The notes beneath the pieces are model-generated. The model was not told the origin of the DNA and searched no databases. It saw nothing but the letters and a program-made list of their open reading frames with translations. A program made the translations under genes and the position numbers. A DNA stretch of 64,000 bases from Pseudomonas mucoides (GTDB lineage: Bacteria; Pseudomonadota; Gammaproteobacteria; Pseudomonadales; Pseudomonadaceae): the NCBI RefSeq assembly GCF_015461845.1, contig NZ_JACOPW010000003.1, positions 795,115 through 859,114 on the forward strand, given 5' to 3'. Shown here piece after piece: positions 50,569 through 58,749 of the stretch; position 1 is the first letter of the stretch, and each line of letters opens with the position of its first letter.

Positions 50569-51024
50569 ATGAAAATGCCGAAACGTCTGATTGCCAGCCT
50601 GGGTGTGCTGATGCTGAGCGCGACCCCGTTGCTGCACGCGAACGCCGATCAGCGCGACAATCACGACCACGGCGGCCCGCAACAGGGTCAGTACGATAAC
50701 CATGGCGACAATCATGGTGATGATCACCGCGATCATCAGGACAACCATCGCGGTGGCCCACCGCCGCGCGACTTCGGTCCGGTGCGTCAGACGATCCACG
50801 AACACCACGAGTATTTCGTGCGCGGTGCGCCGCCACCTCCAGGCATTCATCTGGAGCGCGGCCGGCCATTGCCTCACGGCTATTACGGTGAGCGTCTGGA
50901 CAATCGAGCGCTGGGTCGCCTGCCGTATTACCCGGGGTACGAATGGCGCCGGGCAGGGAGCGACATTGTGCTGATCGCCGTCGGCACCGGGATTGTGTAC
51001 GAAGTTCTGGAAGGGGTGCTTTGA
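50569..51024 (+). CDS. RcnB-like exported protein
   Basis: 151-aa periplasmic protein with a signal peptide ending LLHANADQ. An extended His/Asp/Gly-rich linker (NHDHGGPQQGQYDNHG and on) suggests metal binding. The C-terminal RcnB-type domain (about residues 95-150) has PPPGIHLERGRPLPHGYYGE, DNRALGRLPYYPGYEW and VGTGIVYEVLEGVL. E. coli RcnB helps keep nickel and cobalt homeostasis; the same role here is only suggested. GAGGA lies at RBS distance from the ATG at 50569 (another ATG at 50554 is less likely). It is bracketed by terminators on both sides, so it is transcribed alone. Confidence 0.85.
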   Translation: MKMPKRLIASLGVLMLSATPLLHANADQRDNHDHGGPQQGQYDNHGDNHGDDHRDHQDNHRGGPPPRDFGPVRQTIHEHHEYFVRGAPPPPGIHLERGRPLPHGYYGERLDNRALGRLPYYPGYEWRRAGSDIVLIAVGTGIVYEVLEGVL

Positions 51025-51034
51025 TCTAACGTGC

Positions 51035-51073
51035 AAAAAAAGGGCTTCGCGGATTTTCCACGAAGCCCTTTTT
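51035..51073. terminator. Bidirectional terminator
   Basis: GGGCTTCG / CGAAGCCC stem between the convergent RcnB-like and DUF4105 genes, with A-run and T-run on the two sides. Confidence 0.88.
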
Positions 51074-51074
51074 C

Positions 51075-53036
51075 TTATGGCAGTTCCAACCCGCCGGCTG
51101 CTTTGTGCAGCTTGCGTAGATGTTCGCCAACCTGCTTCAGGTTGGCTTCATTGGCGGCCATTTCCGCTGCACGATCCGGTTCGAGCAGTGCGCGAACTTC
51201 CTTGTCCAGATCGCCCGTCAGCATCAGTAATTGCTTTTGGCGCAGGCTGCTTTCCGATTCCAGGCGTTGCCATTCACTCGGTTGGGGCAACCCGTAACCG
51301 CCGCTGCCAAGCAGTTCAGCCGGGCGACTGAGGTAGCCGCTATTGGCGAGGAGCTGTTGCAAGGTCGCATTGGCCTTGTCCATGCCGCCGTTTTCCAGAT
51401 TTCGCGCGCCGAGGTAGCGTTGCTTCACTTCGTCCTGGGCCAGCAGCAATTGTTGGCGGAAGGCAGCTTGTTCCAGCAACAGCAATGCCGCGCTGGTGCG
51501 CAGGTCCGCCTGCTCGAACCATTGCCGGCGCTCGACCGCTTTCAATGCCAGCCAGTCCTCGACTTTGTCCTGCTTGATCGGCAAGCGCTTTTTCAGGACG
51601 TCGAACATGGCTTGATAGCGGTCACGGAAGGAGTCGAAGCGATAGCCCAGTCGTAGCGCTTCGCGTGGATCGTCCAGCACGCTGGTGTCGGCCAGCCCCC
51701 GGCCCTTCAGCACCGCCAGCAAGCCGTTGGGCATGATGTTATCGAGCCCGACCAGTTTTGGGTTGTTGGTGCCGCCTCGCAGCAGTTTCAGCTCTTCCAC
51801 CGCGCAATTGTTGGAGAGGAAGAAGTAGTTGCCGTCGTAACTCCAGTGCATCTCGGCGGCACGTTCCACCACATCTTCGATCTCGTTGCGCGACAGGTTC
51901 AGCGGCACCGAAGCCAGGCTGCGCAGTTCGGTCTTGGTGTACTCGTCGATAACCTGGGCGAGCGGCAGGACAAACAGGCGCGACGGGTATTTGCCGACCA
52001 GTCCGTCCCAACTCGAGAGCTGCACATCACCAACGAAGGCGCGGTAGGACAAGACCAGATGCTGGTCCAGATCGAGACGGCAGTCGGGGCCTCGTGGTCG
52101 TCCCGGCGCACAGATCACCAGCCGCAACATGCTGTGACCCCAGCGACTGACCCAGTTCTGATTGGCTTCGGCCAGCAAGTAGTCGACGGCATAGACCCGT
52201 TCCGGATCAACCTGCCCGAGGGGTGTTTTGGCAAAGTCATTGCCGGCGTTGAGGAAGGCGAAGGTTTTGGCGCAGGTGTCTTTCGCCGCCGGCGCCCAGC
52301 CGAAGTGTTCCTGGTAGTAGCGGTACAGCGCCGGACGACGGCAGGCGTAGCTCGGGTCGAGGAGGAAATACTCCATGTTGACCGCAACGAACTCTTTGGG
52401 GCTGTCCGTTTCGTAAATGTCCGGGCTGCGCGCTATCTGCCGGTTGTGCTGTTCACGTTCACCGCGACGGCCGACGTATTGTTGCCAGCCAGCGAGGTCG
52501 AGGAGGCGCGGATCGTCGCTGAGGGTGAAGCGCCGATCATTCTGGCCACGGCACTGATCGGGAATTCCCACCAGTCCGGCGCTGTTGCTCCGTCGGGTGC
52601 AGTGTTGAATCAGTTTGCGCTCGGCATCTGGCCAAAGGCGCGAACGGTCATAGATGTGAGTCAGTTCGTGCAGCACCGTGGCGAGCATTTCGCGGCGGAC
52701 GGTGCCGTGGGGGCGATTGGTTTTGCGGGTCGCGGCGCTGCCGTCGGTGAGGCTGGCGAGCAGGTTGCGATTCAAGTCGAGTTCGGACACCAGCGTCGCC
52801 TGGCCGTAGGCGTTGCTCGGCATGTCGTCGGTCCAGCCGACATCGATACGCCGGTCCAGTTGCTCGATGAACCGTGGCGGCAGCGCCTGCATGGCTTCAT
52901 CGAGCAATGCCTGGCTGGCTTGCTGTTGTGCGGGGCTGAGGCCTTCAGTCTTGAGCTGTAATTGCAGGCTGGCGTGGGCCGTGCTGCCGATTAGCATCAT
53001 GACCCCGGCCAGCAGCCAGGCGGCTGACGGCCTCAC
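51075..53036 (-). CDS. DUF4105 family exported protein
   Basis: 653-aa protein with a signal peptide ending AHASLQL. Two parts are visible. The N-terminal half contains a zinc-protease-like helix, LATVLHELTHIYDRSR (HExxH), followed by NMEYFLLDP. The middle holds the DUF4105 domain with WGHSMLRLVIC, and a helical C-terminus follows (QQLLLAQDEVKQRYLGARN). The HExxH is suggestive of a metallopeptidase but not proven. Its ATG overlaps the stop of the upstream DUF2388 gene (ATGA-like overlap at 53033-53036), so the two are coupled. No function is known. Confidence 0.82.
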   Translation of the reverse strand: MRPSAAWLLAGVMMLIGSTAHASLQLQLKTEGLSPAQQQASQALLDEAMQALPPRFIEQLDRRIDVGWTDDMPSNAYGQATLVSELDLNRNLLASLTDGSAATRKTNRPHGTVRREMLATVLHELTHIYDRSRLWPDAERKLIQHCTRRSNSAGLVGIPDQCRGQNDRRFTLSDDPRLLDLAGWQQYVGRRGEREQHNRQIARSPDIYETDSPKEFVAVNMEYFLLDPSYACRRPALYRYYQEHFGWAPAAKDTCAKTFAFLNAGNDFAKTPLGQVDPERVYAVDYLLAEANQNWVSRWGHSMLRLVICAPGRPRGPDCRLDLDQHLVLSYRAFVGDVQLSSWDGLVGKYPSRLFVLPLAQVIDEYTKTELRSLASVPLNLSRNEIEDVVERAAEMHWSYDGNYFFLSNNCAVEELKLLRGGTNNPKLVGLDNIMPNGLLAVLKGRGLADTSVLDDPREALRLGYRFDSFRDRYQAMFDVLKKRLPIKQDKVEDWLALKAVERRQWFEQADLRTSAALLLLEQAAFRQQLLLAQDEVKQRYLGARNLENGGMDKANATLQQLLANSGYLSRPAELLGSGGYGLPQPSEWQRLESESSLRQKQLLMLTGDLDKEVRALLEPDRAAEMAANEANLKQVGEHLRKLHKAAGGLELP

Positions 53037-53353
53037 AGTGCGAGGATGGCTTCGGCGAGTACCTGGTCACTGGCATCCCGGGCTTCCGGCACGCGAATGC
53101 GTAGGGTATTGAAGGCCGCTTCGAGGTGCGCGCCGCGGATATCGCCATCGCTGGCGACGAAACTGGCGGCGTCATCGTGGGCTTCGCGAATGATCTTCGA
53201 GTCACGGATGGAGGTGGTGGTGTCCGAGGTGAAATCAAGCGTGCGCTGAGTGGCACGAATGAGCATGTTACTGGTGGCAACCAGGGTATGGGCCTGGGCC
53301 ACGTCAGCCAACAACAGCAGGCCAAGGGTGGCGGCAATCAGCGGGTTACGCAT
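53033..53353 (-). CDS. DUF2388 family exported protein (copy 1)
   Basis: 106-aa protein with a signal peptide ending AQAHTLV, then the DUF2388 domain: RATQRTLDFTSDTTTSIRDSKIIREAHDDAASFVASDGDIRGAHLEAAFN. The ATG at 53353 gives a regular signal; the open frame extends seven residues upstream from a TTG. Coupled to the DUF4105 gene. One of three paralogues in this segment; the motif DDAASFVASDGxxRGaxLE is shared. Function unknown. Confidence 0.85.
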   Translation of the reverse strand: MRNPLIAATLGLLLLADVAQAHTLVATSNMLIRATQRTLDFTSDTTTSIRDSKIIREAHDDAASFVASDGDIRGAHLEAAFNTLRIRVPEARDASDQVLAEAILAL

Positions 53354-53380
53354 GGAACAACTCCGGAGAAACAAGGATAA

Positions 53381-53698
53381 CTATTGGACGAGAATTGCTT
53401 GTGCCAGTTCAAGGTCGCTTGCATGAAGTTTTGGCCGGGAATGGCGCAGGTAAATCAGGGCCGATTCCAGCTGTGCTCCGCGCAATTGGCCGTCACTGGC
53501 GATGAAGGCAGCGGCATCATCGTGCGCGGCGAGCAGCAGTTTACGGTCGAAGGGCGCGGAGGTCACCAGACTGGAGCCATAACCACTGGCGACAGTGCCT
53601 TGTGTAGAAAGATTGAAGGCATCGAAAGCGTGTGCCAAGCCCGACCAGCAGGCCACAAGCAATAGGGGTGTGAACAGCAACCTTGAATGAAAATGCAT
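53381..53698 (-). CDS. DUF2388 family exported protein (copy 2)
   Basis: 105-aa exported protein (signal ending LAHAFDA). It shares the core AAHDDAAAFIASDGQLRGAQLESALIYLRH with its neighbours and ends AILVQ. This copy lacks the RAxRxT stretch seen in copies 1 and 3 and is the most diverged. It is 27 bases upstream of copy 1 on the same strand, probably in one transcript with copy 1 and the DUF4105 gene. Function unknown. Confidence 0.83.
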   Translation of the reverse strand: MHFHSRLLFTPLLLVACWSGLAHAFDAFNLSTQGTVASGYGSSLVTSAPFDRKLLLAAHDDAAAFIASDGQLRGAQLESALIYLRHSRPKLHASDLELAQAILVQ

Positions 53699-53805
53699 GA
53701 GACTCGTTAGCTGAAAGCGAGTCCCAAGGCTAGCGCAACACCCGGGCTAGAGCCAGCGCCGAAACATAGGGACACGTTGGGCGTGTCCCGCGTCAGGAGT
53801 GTCGC

Positions 53806-54126
53806 TTAGATGGTCAGGATGGCTTGTGCCAGTTGTGCATCGGATGCGTTCAGCTGTGGCGACTGGTGGCGAATGTAATCGAGTGCACTTTCCAGTTTTA
53901 CGCCACGGATGCCGCCTTCGCTGGCGACGAAGCTGGCGGCATCATCGCGAGCTTCACGCACAATCTTGTTGTCCTTGAACGAAGATGAAACGACGTCGGT
54001 GGTTGCATCGGATGTGGCCTTTAACGCTCTGACGACAGAGTCAGTGGTCACGATAAAGCTGGAGGCGTGAGCATTGGCAGCCACGGCAAGCAGGGCTGCG
54101 ACACTGAGAAAGCGAAGACGGGACAT
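53806..54126 (-). CDS. DUF2388 family exported protein (copy 3)
   Basis: 106-aa exported protein (signal ending ANAHASSF). Core: VVRALKATSDATTDVVSSSF, then DDAASFVASEGGIRGVKLESALDYIRH. It is 107 bases upstream of copy 2 on the same strand and could head the same transcript. AAGGAG precedes the ATG at seven bases. Function unknown. Confidence 0.85.
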   Translation of the reverse strand: MSRLRFLSVAALLAVAANAHASSFIVTTDSVVRALKATSDATTDVVSSSFKDNKIVREARDDAASFVASEGGIRGVKLESALDYIRHQSPQLNASDAQLAQAILTI

Positions 54127-54268
54127 GGTGTAACTCCTTTGTAAAACCGATTGAGAGGTGGCGAGGTATCTGCGGGATCAGACGTCTGTCCTACAGCGCT
54201 CGCCACGTTCTGATCGAATATTAGGCGCTTTTATCCATTCAAACAGCCCCGTCTGTACTGGCAGAACA

Positions 54269-54478
54269 TTAGCGCCAGAACGGTTTATCCAGTTCGTTGA
54301 GGCGGTCGGCGTGGCTGATGCCCAGGTCTGACAATTGCTGCGCGTCGAGTCGCCCCAACAAGCGCCGGGTTCTGGCCCGTTCCAGGCAACGGGAGAGCGC
54401 TGTCCACGCATGTTGAAGTGTGGTGAAACGAGGTTTCGATTGCGGCGCAAGAGCGGAAACATCTTGTAAGTTATTCAT
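54269..54478 (-). CDS. DUF1127 family protein (copy 1)
   Basis: 69-aa small basic protein ending with the DUF1127 signature: RRLLGRLDAQQLSDLGISHAD, then DKPFWR. DUF1127 (YjiS-like) proteins have roles in phosphate, carbon and RNA metabolism in other bacteria; in Pseudomonas I do not know one. Start ATG 54478 with GGATC upstream; an earlier in-frame start adds 11 residues. An ATTGTAC-TT-GTACAAT palindrome and ACTGTACTGGT lie about 75-120 bases upstream. Confidence 0.85.
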   Translation of the reverse strand: MNNLQDVSALAPQSKPRFTTLQHAWTALSRCLERARTRRLLGRLDAQQLSDLGISHADRLNELDKPFWR

Positions 54479-54554
54479 GGCGCGATCCTTGTGCTTGGAA
54501 TGAGATTCCATGGTGATCCCCTCTGTTCTTGCGAAACAGGCACACCGCGCTGAA

Positions 54555-54596
54555 ATTGTACTTGTACAATGTCAGTTATTAACTAACTGTACTGGT
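54555..54596. promoter_or_regulatory. GTAC palindrome and ACTGTACTGGT motif upstream of DUF1127 copy 1
   Basis: ATTGTACTTGTACAAT (54555-54570) is a 16-base palindrome, and AACTGTACTGGT lies at 54585-54596. The same ACTGTAC/ACTGGT words recur at 55083-55114 and 55180-55197, so they look like sites for one regulator, not identified here. Confidence 0.5.
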
Positions 54597-54641
54597 TTTA
54601 TAGAGCTCTCTTTGTTTTTCGGATTTCACGGACCCAAAACG

Positions 54642-54682
54642 ACAAAGCCCGTCGTGGTTTCCCACGACGGGCTTTGTTTTTT
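54642..54682. terminator. Strong hairpin between the DUF1127 genes
   Basis: Sixteen-base stem ACAAAGCCCGTCGTGG / CCCACGACGGGCTTTGT with a short loop. The T-run is best on the plus strand, but no plus gene is upstream; on the minus strand it would close DUF1127 copy 2, with an interrupted T-run. Confidence 0.7.
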
Positions 54683-54734
54683 CAATCTGGGATGCTGGCA
54701 GTGGACCCGATGGGTCAGGGCCAGCGACGCTAAG

Positions 54735-54950
54735 TTAGCGCCAGAACGGCTTGCTCAGCTCTTCGTAGCGTTGTGCTTCGCTAATCCCGGCGTCAGCCAG
54801 CAGACGCGAATCCAGGCGAGCCAGTTGGTGGCGGCTGGAGATGCGGCGCTGCCACAGCATCAGGTTGGCGATAACGCGCAGAGGCATGGAAGCCTGGGTT
54901 TTTGCAGCAGTGTCTTCGAAGAACAGGTCGGAACTGAGTGTACGTTCCAT
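54735..54950 (-). CDS. DUF1127 family protein (copy 2)
   Basis: 71-aa small basic protein with the C-terminal DUF1127 motif ARLDSRLLADAGISEAQRYEELSKPFWR in shorter form (HQLARLDSRLLADAGIS, then SKPFWR). It is paralogous to copy 1, 260 bases away. Start ATG 54950 has AAGGA at eight bases; the upstream ATG 54959 overlaps that RBS. The upstream 230 bases contain the ACTGTAC-type repeat array. Function unknown. Confidence 0.85.
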   Translation of the reverse strand: MERTLSSDLFFEDTAAKTQASMPLRVIANLMLWQRRISSRHQLARLDSRLLADAGISEAQRYEELSKPFWR

Positions 54951-55269
54951 GATTGACATCCTTCCGCTTGTGGCGGGATTAGGTAGTGGTTTAACTGGTG
55001 CCCATGATCCTCTCGTTTGCCTAGTCTCTGTAGATACAGTTCACCTGTATTGTGAGGGACCAGTTAACTGTTAATAGTGGGTGTACTGGTCGAAATTGAG
55101 GCAACTGTACCTGTCCGCACCGATATCGTGCATTTTTGCTCGTTTGGTCTGAAAAGGTAGGTATTTACGGTAGGAAATGACCAGTACAGCAGTACAGTTT
55201 TAAACAGATTTTTCGTTGGCAACGGCAGGCTGACGAAATTGTGTTTGCGTCAGCCTCCATCTGTACCAA
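54951..55269. promoter_or_regulatory. Intergenic region with an ACTGTAC/GTACAG repeat array
   Basis: 319 bases without a gene between DUF1127 copy 2 and the CoA transferase. It carries ATACAG-N5-CTGTAT (55034-55050), CAGTTAACTG (55061-55070), GTGTACTGGT (55081-55090), AACTGTACCTGT (55103-55114) and the direct repeat CAGTACAGCAGTACAG (55182-55197). These look like multiple binding sites of one regulator. The DUF1127 copy 2 promoter should be here. No terminator is evident for the CoA transferase. Confidence 0.5.
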
Positions 55270-56763
55270 TTACGCCCTGAGCATGCGCCCGGTTTCTTCC
55301 AGGTTGATGTGCCAGCTCAGTGCATCACGCAGGATATGTGGCGTATGCCCGCCAATCGCGCAAGCGGCGGTGAAGTAGTCGTCCAGGGCCTGGCGATAGT
55401 CCGGGTGCACGCAGTTGTCGATGATGACTCGCGCCCGTTCCCGGGGTGCCAGTCCACGCAAGTCGGCGAGGCCGATCTCGGTAACGAGGATGTCGACGTC
55501 ATGTTCCGTGTGGTCAACGTGGCTGACCATCGGCACGACACTGGAGATCGCGCCGCCCTTGGCGATCGATTTGGTGACGAAGACGGACAAATGCGCATTG
55601 CGCGCGAAGTCGCCCGAGCCGCCAATGCCGTTCATCATCCGTGTGCCGCAGACGTGGGTGGAGTTGACGTTGCCGTACAGGTCGAACTCCAGCGCCGTGT
55701 TGACGCCGATGATACCCAGTCGGCGCACGACTTCAGGGTGGTTGGAGATTTCCTGTGGGCGCAGGACCAGTTTGTCCTTGTAGCGCTCGAGGTTGCCAAA
55801 CACGTCAGCGTTGCGACGACTCGACAAGGTAATCGAGCTGCCGGATGCGAAGCTCAGTTTGCCGGCGTCGATCAGGTCGAAGGTCGAATCCTGCAGCACC
55901 TCGGAGTACATGGTCAGGTCTTCGAACGGCGAATCAATCAGGCCGCACATCACCGAGTTGGCAATGGTGCCGATGCCGGCCTGCAGCGGGCCGAGCTTGG
56001 TGGTCATGCGCCCGGCGGCCACCTCTTGCTTGAAGAAGTTGATCAGGTGGTCCGCGATGGCTTGGGTATCGGCGTCGGGTGGCAATACGGTGGACGGCGA
56101 GTCCGGCTGATTGGTGATCACGATCGCGACGATTTTCTCCGGCGGGATCGGGATGGCGGTGCTGCCAATACGGTCATCAACTTTCACCAGCGGAATCGGC
56201 GTGCGGGTCGGGCGATAAGTCGGGATATAGATGTCGTGCAGGCCTTCGAGATTCGGGTTGTGCGCCATGTTGATCTCGACGATCACGTGTTTGGCGAAAA
56301 TCGCGAAGCTGGCTGAGTTGCCAACCGACGTGGTCGGCACGATATGGCCGTGCTCGGTGATTGCCACCGCTTCAATCACCGCGATGTCCGGCAGCTTGAG
56401 TTGCTGGTTGCGCAGTTGCTCCACGGTTTCCGAGAGGTGCTGGTCGATGAACATCACCTCGCCCGCATTAATAGCCTTGCGCAGGGTGCTGTCGACCTGG
56501 AACGGCATGCGTCGCGACAGTACGCCGGCTTCGGTGAGCTGTTTATCGAGGTCGTTGCCCAGGCTGGCGCCGGTCATCAGGGTGATTTTCAGCGGCGAGA
56601 CCTTGGCGCGCTCGGCCAATGCCTGGGGGACGGCTTTGGCTTCGCCGGCGCGGGTGAAGCCACTCATGCCGACGGTCATGCCGTCTTCAATCAGAGCAGC
56701 GGCGTCGGCGGCGCTCATCACTTTATCCAACAAGGAAGGCAGGCGAATACGGTCACGGTACAT
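55270..56763 (-). CDS. Acetyl-CoA hydrolase / succinyl-CoA:acetate CoA-transferase family protein
   Basis: 497-aa cytoplasmic class I CoA-transferase. The N-terminal domain starts MYRDRIRLPSLLDKVMSAADAAALI. A Glu in MYSEVLQDSTFDLIDAGK is the probable catalytic residue. The C-terminal GIGGSGDFARNAH and VTEIGLADLRGLAPRERA blocks match the family. The reaction could be acetyl-CoA hydrolysis, or CoA transfer between succinyl-CoA and acetate or propionate. It corresponds to PA5445 in my recollection and is monocistronic. Start ATG 56763. Confidence 0.92.
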   Translation of the reverse strand: MYRDRIRLPSLLDKVMSAADAAALIEDGMTVGMSGFTRAGEAKAVPQALAERAKVSPLKITLMTGASLGNDLDKQLTEAGVLSRRMPFQVDSTLRKAINAGEVMFIDQHLSETVEQLRNQQLKLPDIAVIEAVAITEHGHIVPTTSVGNSASFAIFAKHVIVEINMAHNPNLEGLHDIYIPTYRPTRTPIPLVKVDDRIGSTAIPIPPEKIVAIVITNQPDSPSTVLPPDADTQAIADHLINFFKQEVAAGRMTTKLGPLQAGIGTIANSVMCGLIDSPFEDLTMYSEVLQDSTFDLIDAGKLSFASGSSITLSSRRNADVFGNLERYKDKLVLRPQEISNHPEVVRRLGIIGVNTALEFDLYGNVNSTHVCGTRMMNGIGGSGDFARNAHLSVFVTKSIAKGGAISSVVPMVSHVDHTEHDVDILVTEIGLADLRGLAPRERARVIIDNCVHPDYRQALDDYFTAACAIGGHTPHILRDALSWHINLEETGRMLRA

Positions 56764-56933
56764 GGATTGTTATCTCGGGCAACGGGAAGCAGGATGCGCA
56801 GTCTAGTGAATTACACCGACTCCTGTCCCGCTACCAAGGTCGCAAACGAGGCGTCTATTTCGGGCCTTTTGAGCAAAACACCATTACCGGATCGGTAACA
56901 AAAGCGTAGTTTTGTTGGACGATTTGCGCAAAC

Positions 56934-56960
56934 AAAAACGCCCCGACGAGTCGGGGCGTT
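56934..56960 (-). terminator. Terminator of the pnt operon
   Basis: AACGCCCCGA / TCGGGGCGTT stem with loop CGAG; on the minus strand five T follow, just after pntB. Confidence 0.88.
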
Positions 56961-56977
56961 CTGTGTGCCGATGAGGG

Positions 56978-58411
56978 TTACTCGACGGCTTTGACCATGT
57001 CTTCGATGACTTTCTTGGCGTCGCCAAAAACCATCATGGTCTTGTCCAGGTAAAACAGTTCGTTGTCCAGACCGGCATAGCCGCTGGCCATCGAGCGCTT
57101 GTTGACGATGATGGTCTTGGCCTTGAACGCTTCCAGAATCGGCATGCCGGCAATCGGCGATTTCGGATCGTTCTTCGCGGCCGGGTTGACCACGTCGTTG
57201 GCGCCCAGCACCAGCACCACGTCGGCCTGACCGAACTCGGAGTTGATGTCTTCCATCTCGAACACCTGGTCGTAAGGCACTTCGGCCTCGGCCAGCAATA
57301 CGTTCATGTGGCCAGGCATCCGACCGGCAACCGGGTGGATCGCGTACTTCACGGTCACGCCACGATGGGTCAGCTTCTCGGTCAGTTCTTTCAGCGCGTG
57401 TTGCGCCCGTGCCACCGCCAGGCCGTAGCCAGGAACGATGATCACGGTGTCGGCGTTGGTCAGCAGGAACGTCGCGTCGTCAGCCGAGCCGGATTTCACC
57501 GGGCGGGCTTCCTTGGCGCCGGCCGGACCCGCATCGGCTGTGTTGCCGAAGCCGCCAAGCAGCACATTAAAGAAGGAACGGTTCATCGCCTTGCACATGA
57601 TGTACGAGAGGATCGCACCGCTGGAGCCCACCAGCGAACCGGCGATGATCAGCATCGAGTTGTTCAGCGAGAAGCCGATACCCGCCGCCGCCCAGCCGGA
57701 GTAGCTGTTGAGCATCGACACGACGACCGGCATGTCCGCGCCGCCAATCGGGATGATGATCAGCACGCCAAGCACGAAGGCCAGGGCCAGCATCAAGGCG
57801 AAGGCACTCAGATTGCCCGTCAGCATGAAGGTCACGCCGAGGCCCAGCGTTGCCAGGCCCAACAGCAGGTTCAGCTTGTGCTGGCCGCCGAACTGTACCG
57901 GTGCGCCCTGGAACAGGCGGAACTTGTACTTGCCCGACAGCTTGCCGAAAGCGATCACCGAACCGGAGAAGGTGATTGCACCGATGGCTGCGCCGAGGAA
58001 CAGCTCCAGACGGTTACCCGCTGGAATCGCGTCGCCCAGTTGCTTGACGATGCCCAGGGACTGCGGCTCAACAACCGCAGCAATGGCGATGAACACGGCG
58101 GCCATACCAATCATGCTATGCATGAAGGCGACCAGTTCCGGCATCTTGGTCATCTCGACGCGCTTGGCCATGATCGAGCCGGCGGTGCCGCCGACCAGCA
58201 GGCCGACGATGACGTAACCGATACCGGCAGTGGCCAGCTCGGCGCCCAGCTTGTAGATGAGGCCAACGGTGGTGAGGATCGCCAACGCCATGCCGAGCAT
58301 GCCGTACACATTGCCGCGCCGGGACGTGGTTGGGTGCGACAGGCCTTTAAGGGCCTGGATGAAGCAGATCGACGCGATCAGGTAGAGCGTCGTGACAAGG
58401 TTCATGCTCAT
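56978..58411 (-). CDS. pntB: NAD(P) transhydrogenase beta subunit
   Basis: Membrane subunit (477 aa, about nine helices plus a C-terminal NADP(H)-binding domain) of the proton-translocating transhydrogenase. The NADP site reads VIIVPGYGLAVARAQHAL, with GANDVVNPAA and the KRSMASGYAGLDNELF segment later on. It is the last gene of pntAA1-pntAA2-pntB, and its ATG overlaps the pntAA2 end. The enzyme makes NADPH from NADH using the proton gradient. Confidence 0.97.
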   Translation of the reverse strand: MSMNLVTTLYLIASICFIQALKGLSHPTTSRRGNVYGMLGMALAILTTVGLIYKLGAELATAGIGYVIVGLLVGGTAGSIMAKRVEMTKMPELVAFMHSMIGMAAVFIAIAAVVEPQSLGIVKQLGDAIPAGNRLELFLGAAIGAITFSGSVIAFGKLSGKYKFRLFQGAPVQFGGQHKLNLLLGLATLGLGVTFMLTGNLSAFALMLALAFVLGVLIIIPIGGADMPVVVSMLNSYSGWAAAGIGFSLNNSMLIIAGSLVGSSGAILSYIMCKAMNRSFFNVLLGGFGNTADAGPAGAKEARPVKSGSADDATFLLTNADTVIIVPGYGLAVARAQHALKELTEKLTHRGVTVKYAIHPVAGRMPGHMNVLLAEAEVPYDQVFEMEDINSEFGQADVVLVLGANDVVNPAAKNDPKSPIAGMPILEAFKAKTIIVNKRSMASGYAGLDNELFYLDKTMMVFGDAKKVIEDMVKAVE

Positions 58412-58734
58412 TACTTGGGCGCCTCTTCTTTTACGACTTTCGGGGCTTTTTTCTTGAACATCTCAAGCATCCTGCGGGTTACCAGGAAGCCACCAAACAC
58501 GTTCACCGCCGCCAGGGCCACCGCGAGGGTCCCCATGGTTTTGCCCAGGGGCGTGACGGTCAGCGCCGCCGCCAGCATGGCGCCGACGATAACGATGGCC
58601 GAGATGGCGTTGGTCACGGCCATCAATGGCGTGTGCAGTGCAGGTGTAACGTTCCAGACCACGTGATAACCGACATAAATCGCCAGCACGAAGATGATCA
58701 GGTTGTAGATACCGGGGGAGATAAGCTCTTCCAT
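58411..58734 (-). CDS. pntAA2: NAD(P) transhydrogenase subunit alpha, membrane part (alpha-2)
   Basis: 107-aa protein with three predicted helices (IYNLIIFVLAIYVGYHVVW, ALHTPLMAVTNAISAIVIVG, TLAVALAAVNVFGGFLV). It corresponds to the C-terminal membrane segment of E. coli PntA, here as a separate gene, as in other pseudomonads and in Rhodospirillum. It sits between alpha-1 and beta in one operon. Confidence 0.95.
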   Translation of the reverse strand: MEELISPGIYNLIIFVLAIYVGYHVVWNVTPALHTPLMAVTNAISAIVIVGAMLAAALTVTPLGKTMGTLAVALAAVNVFGGFLVTRRMLEMFKKKAPKVVKEEAPK

Positions 58735-58749
58735 CGTCTGAATCCCTGC

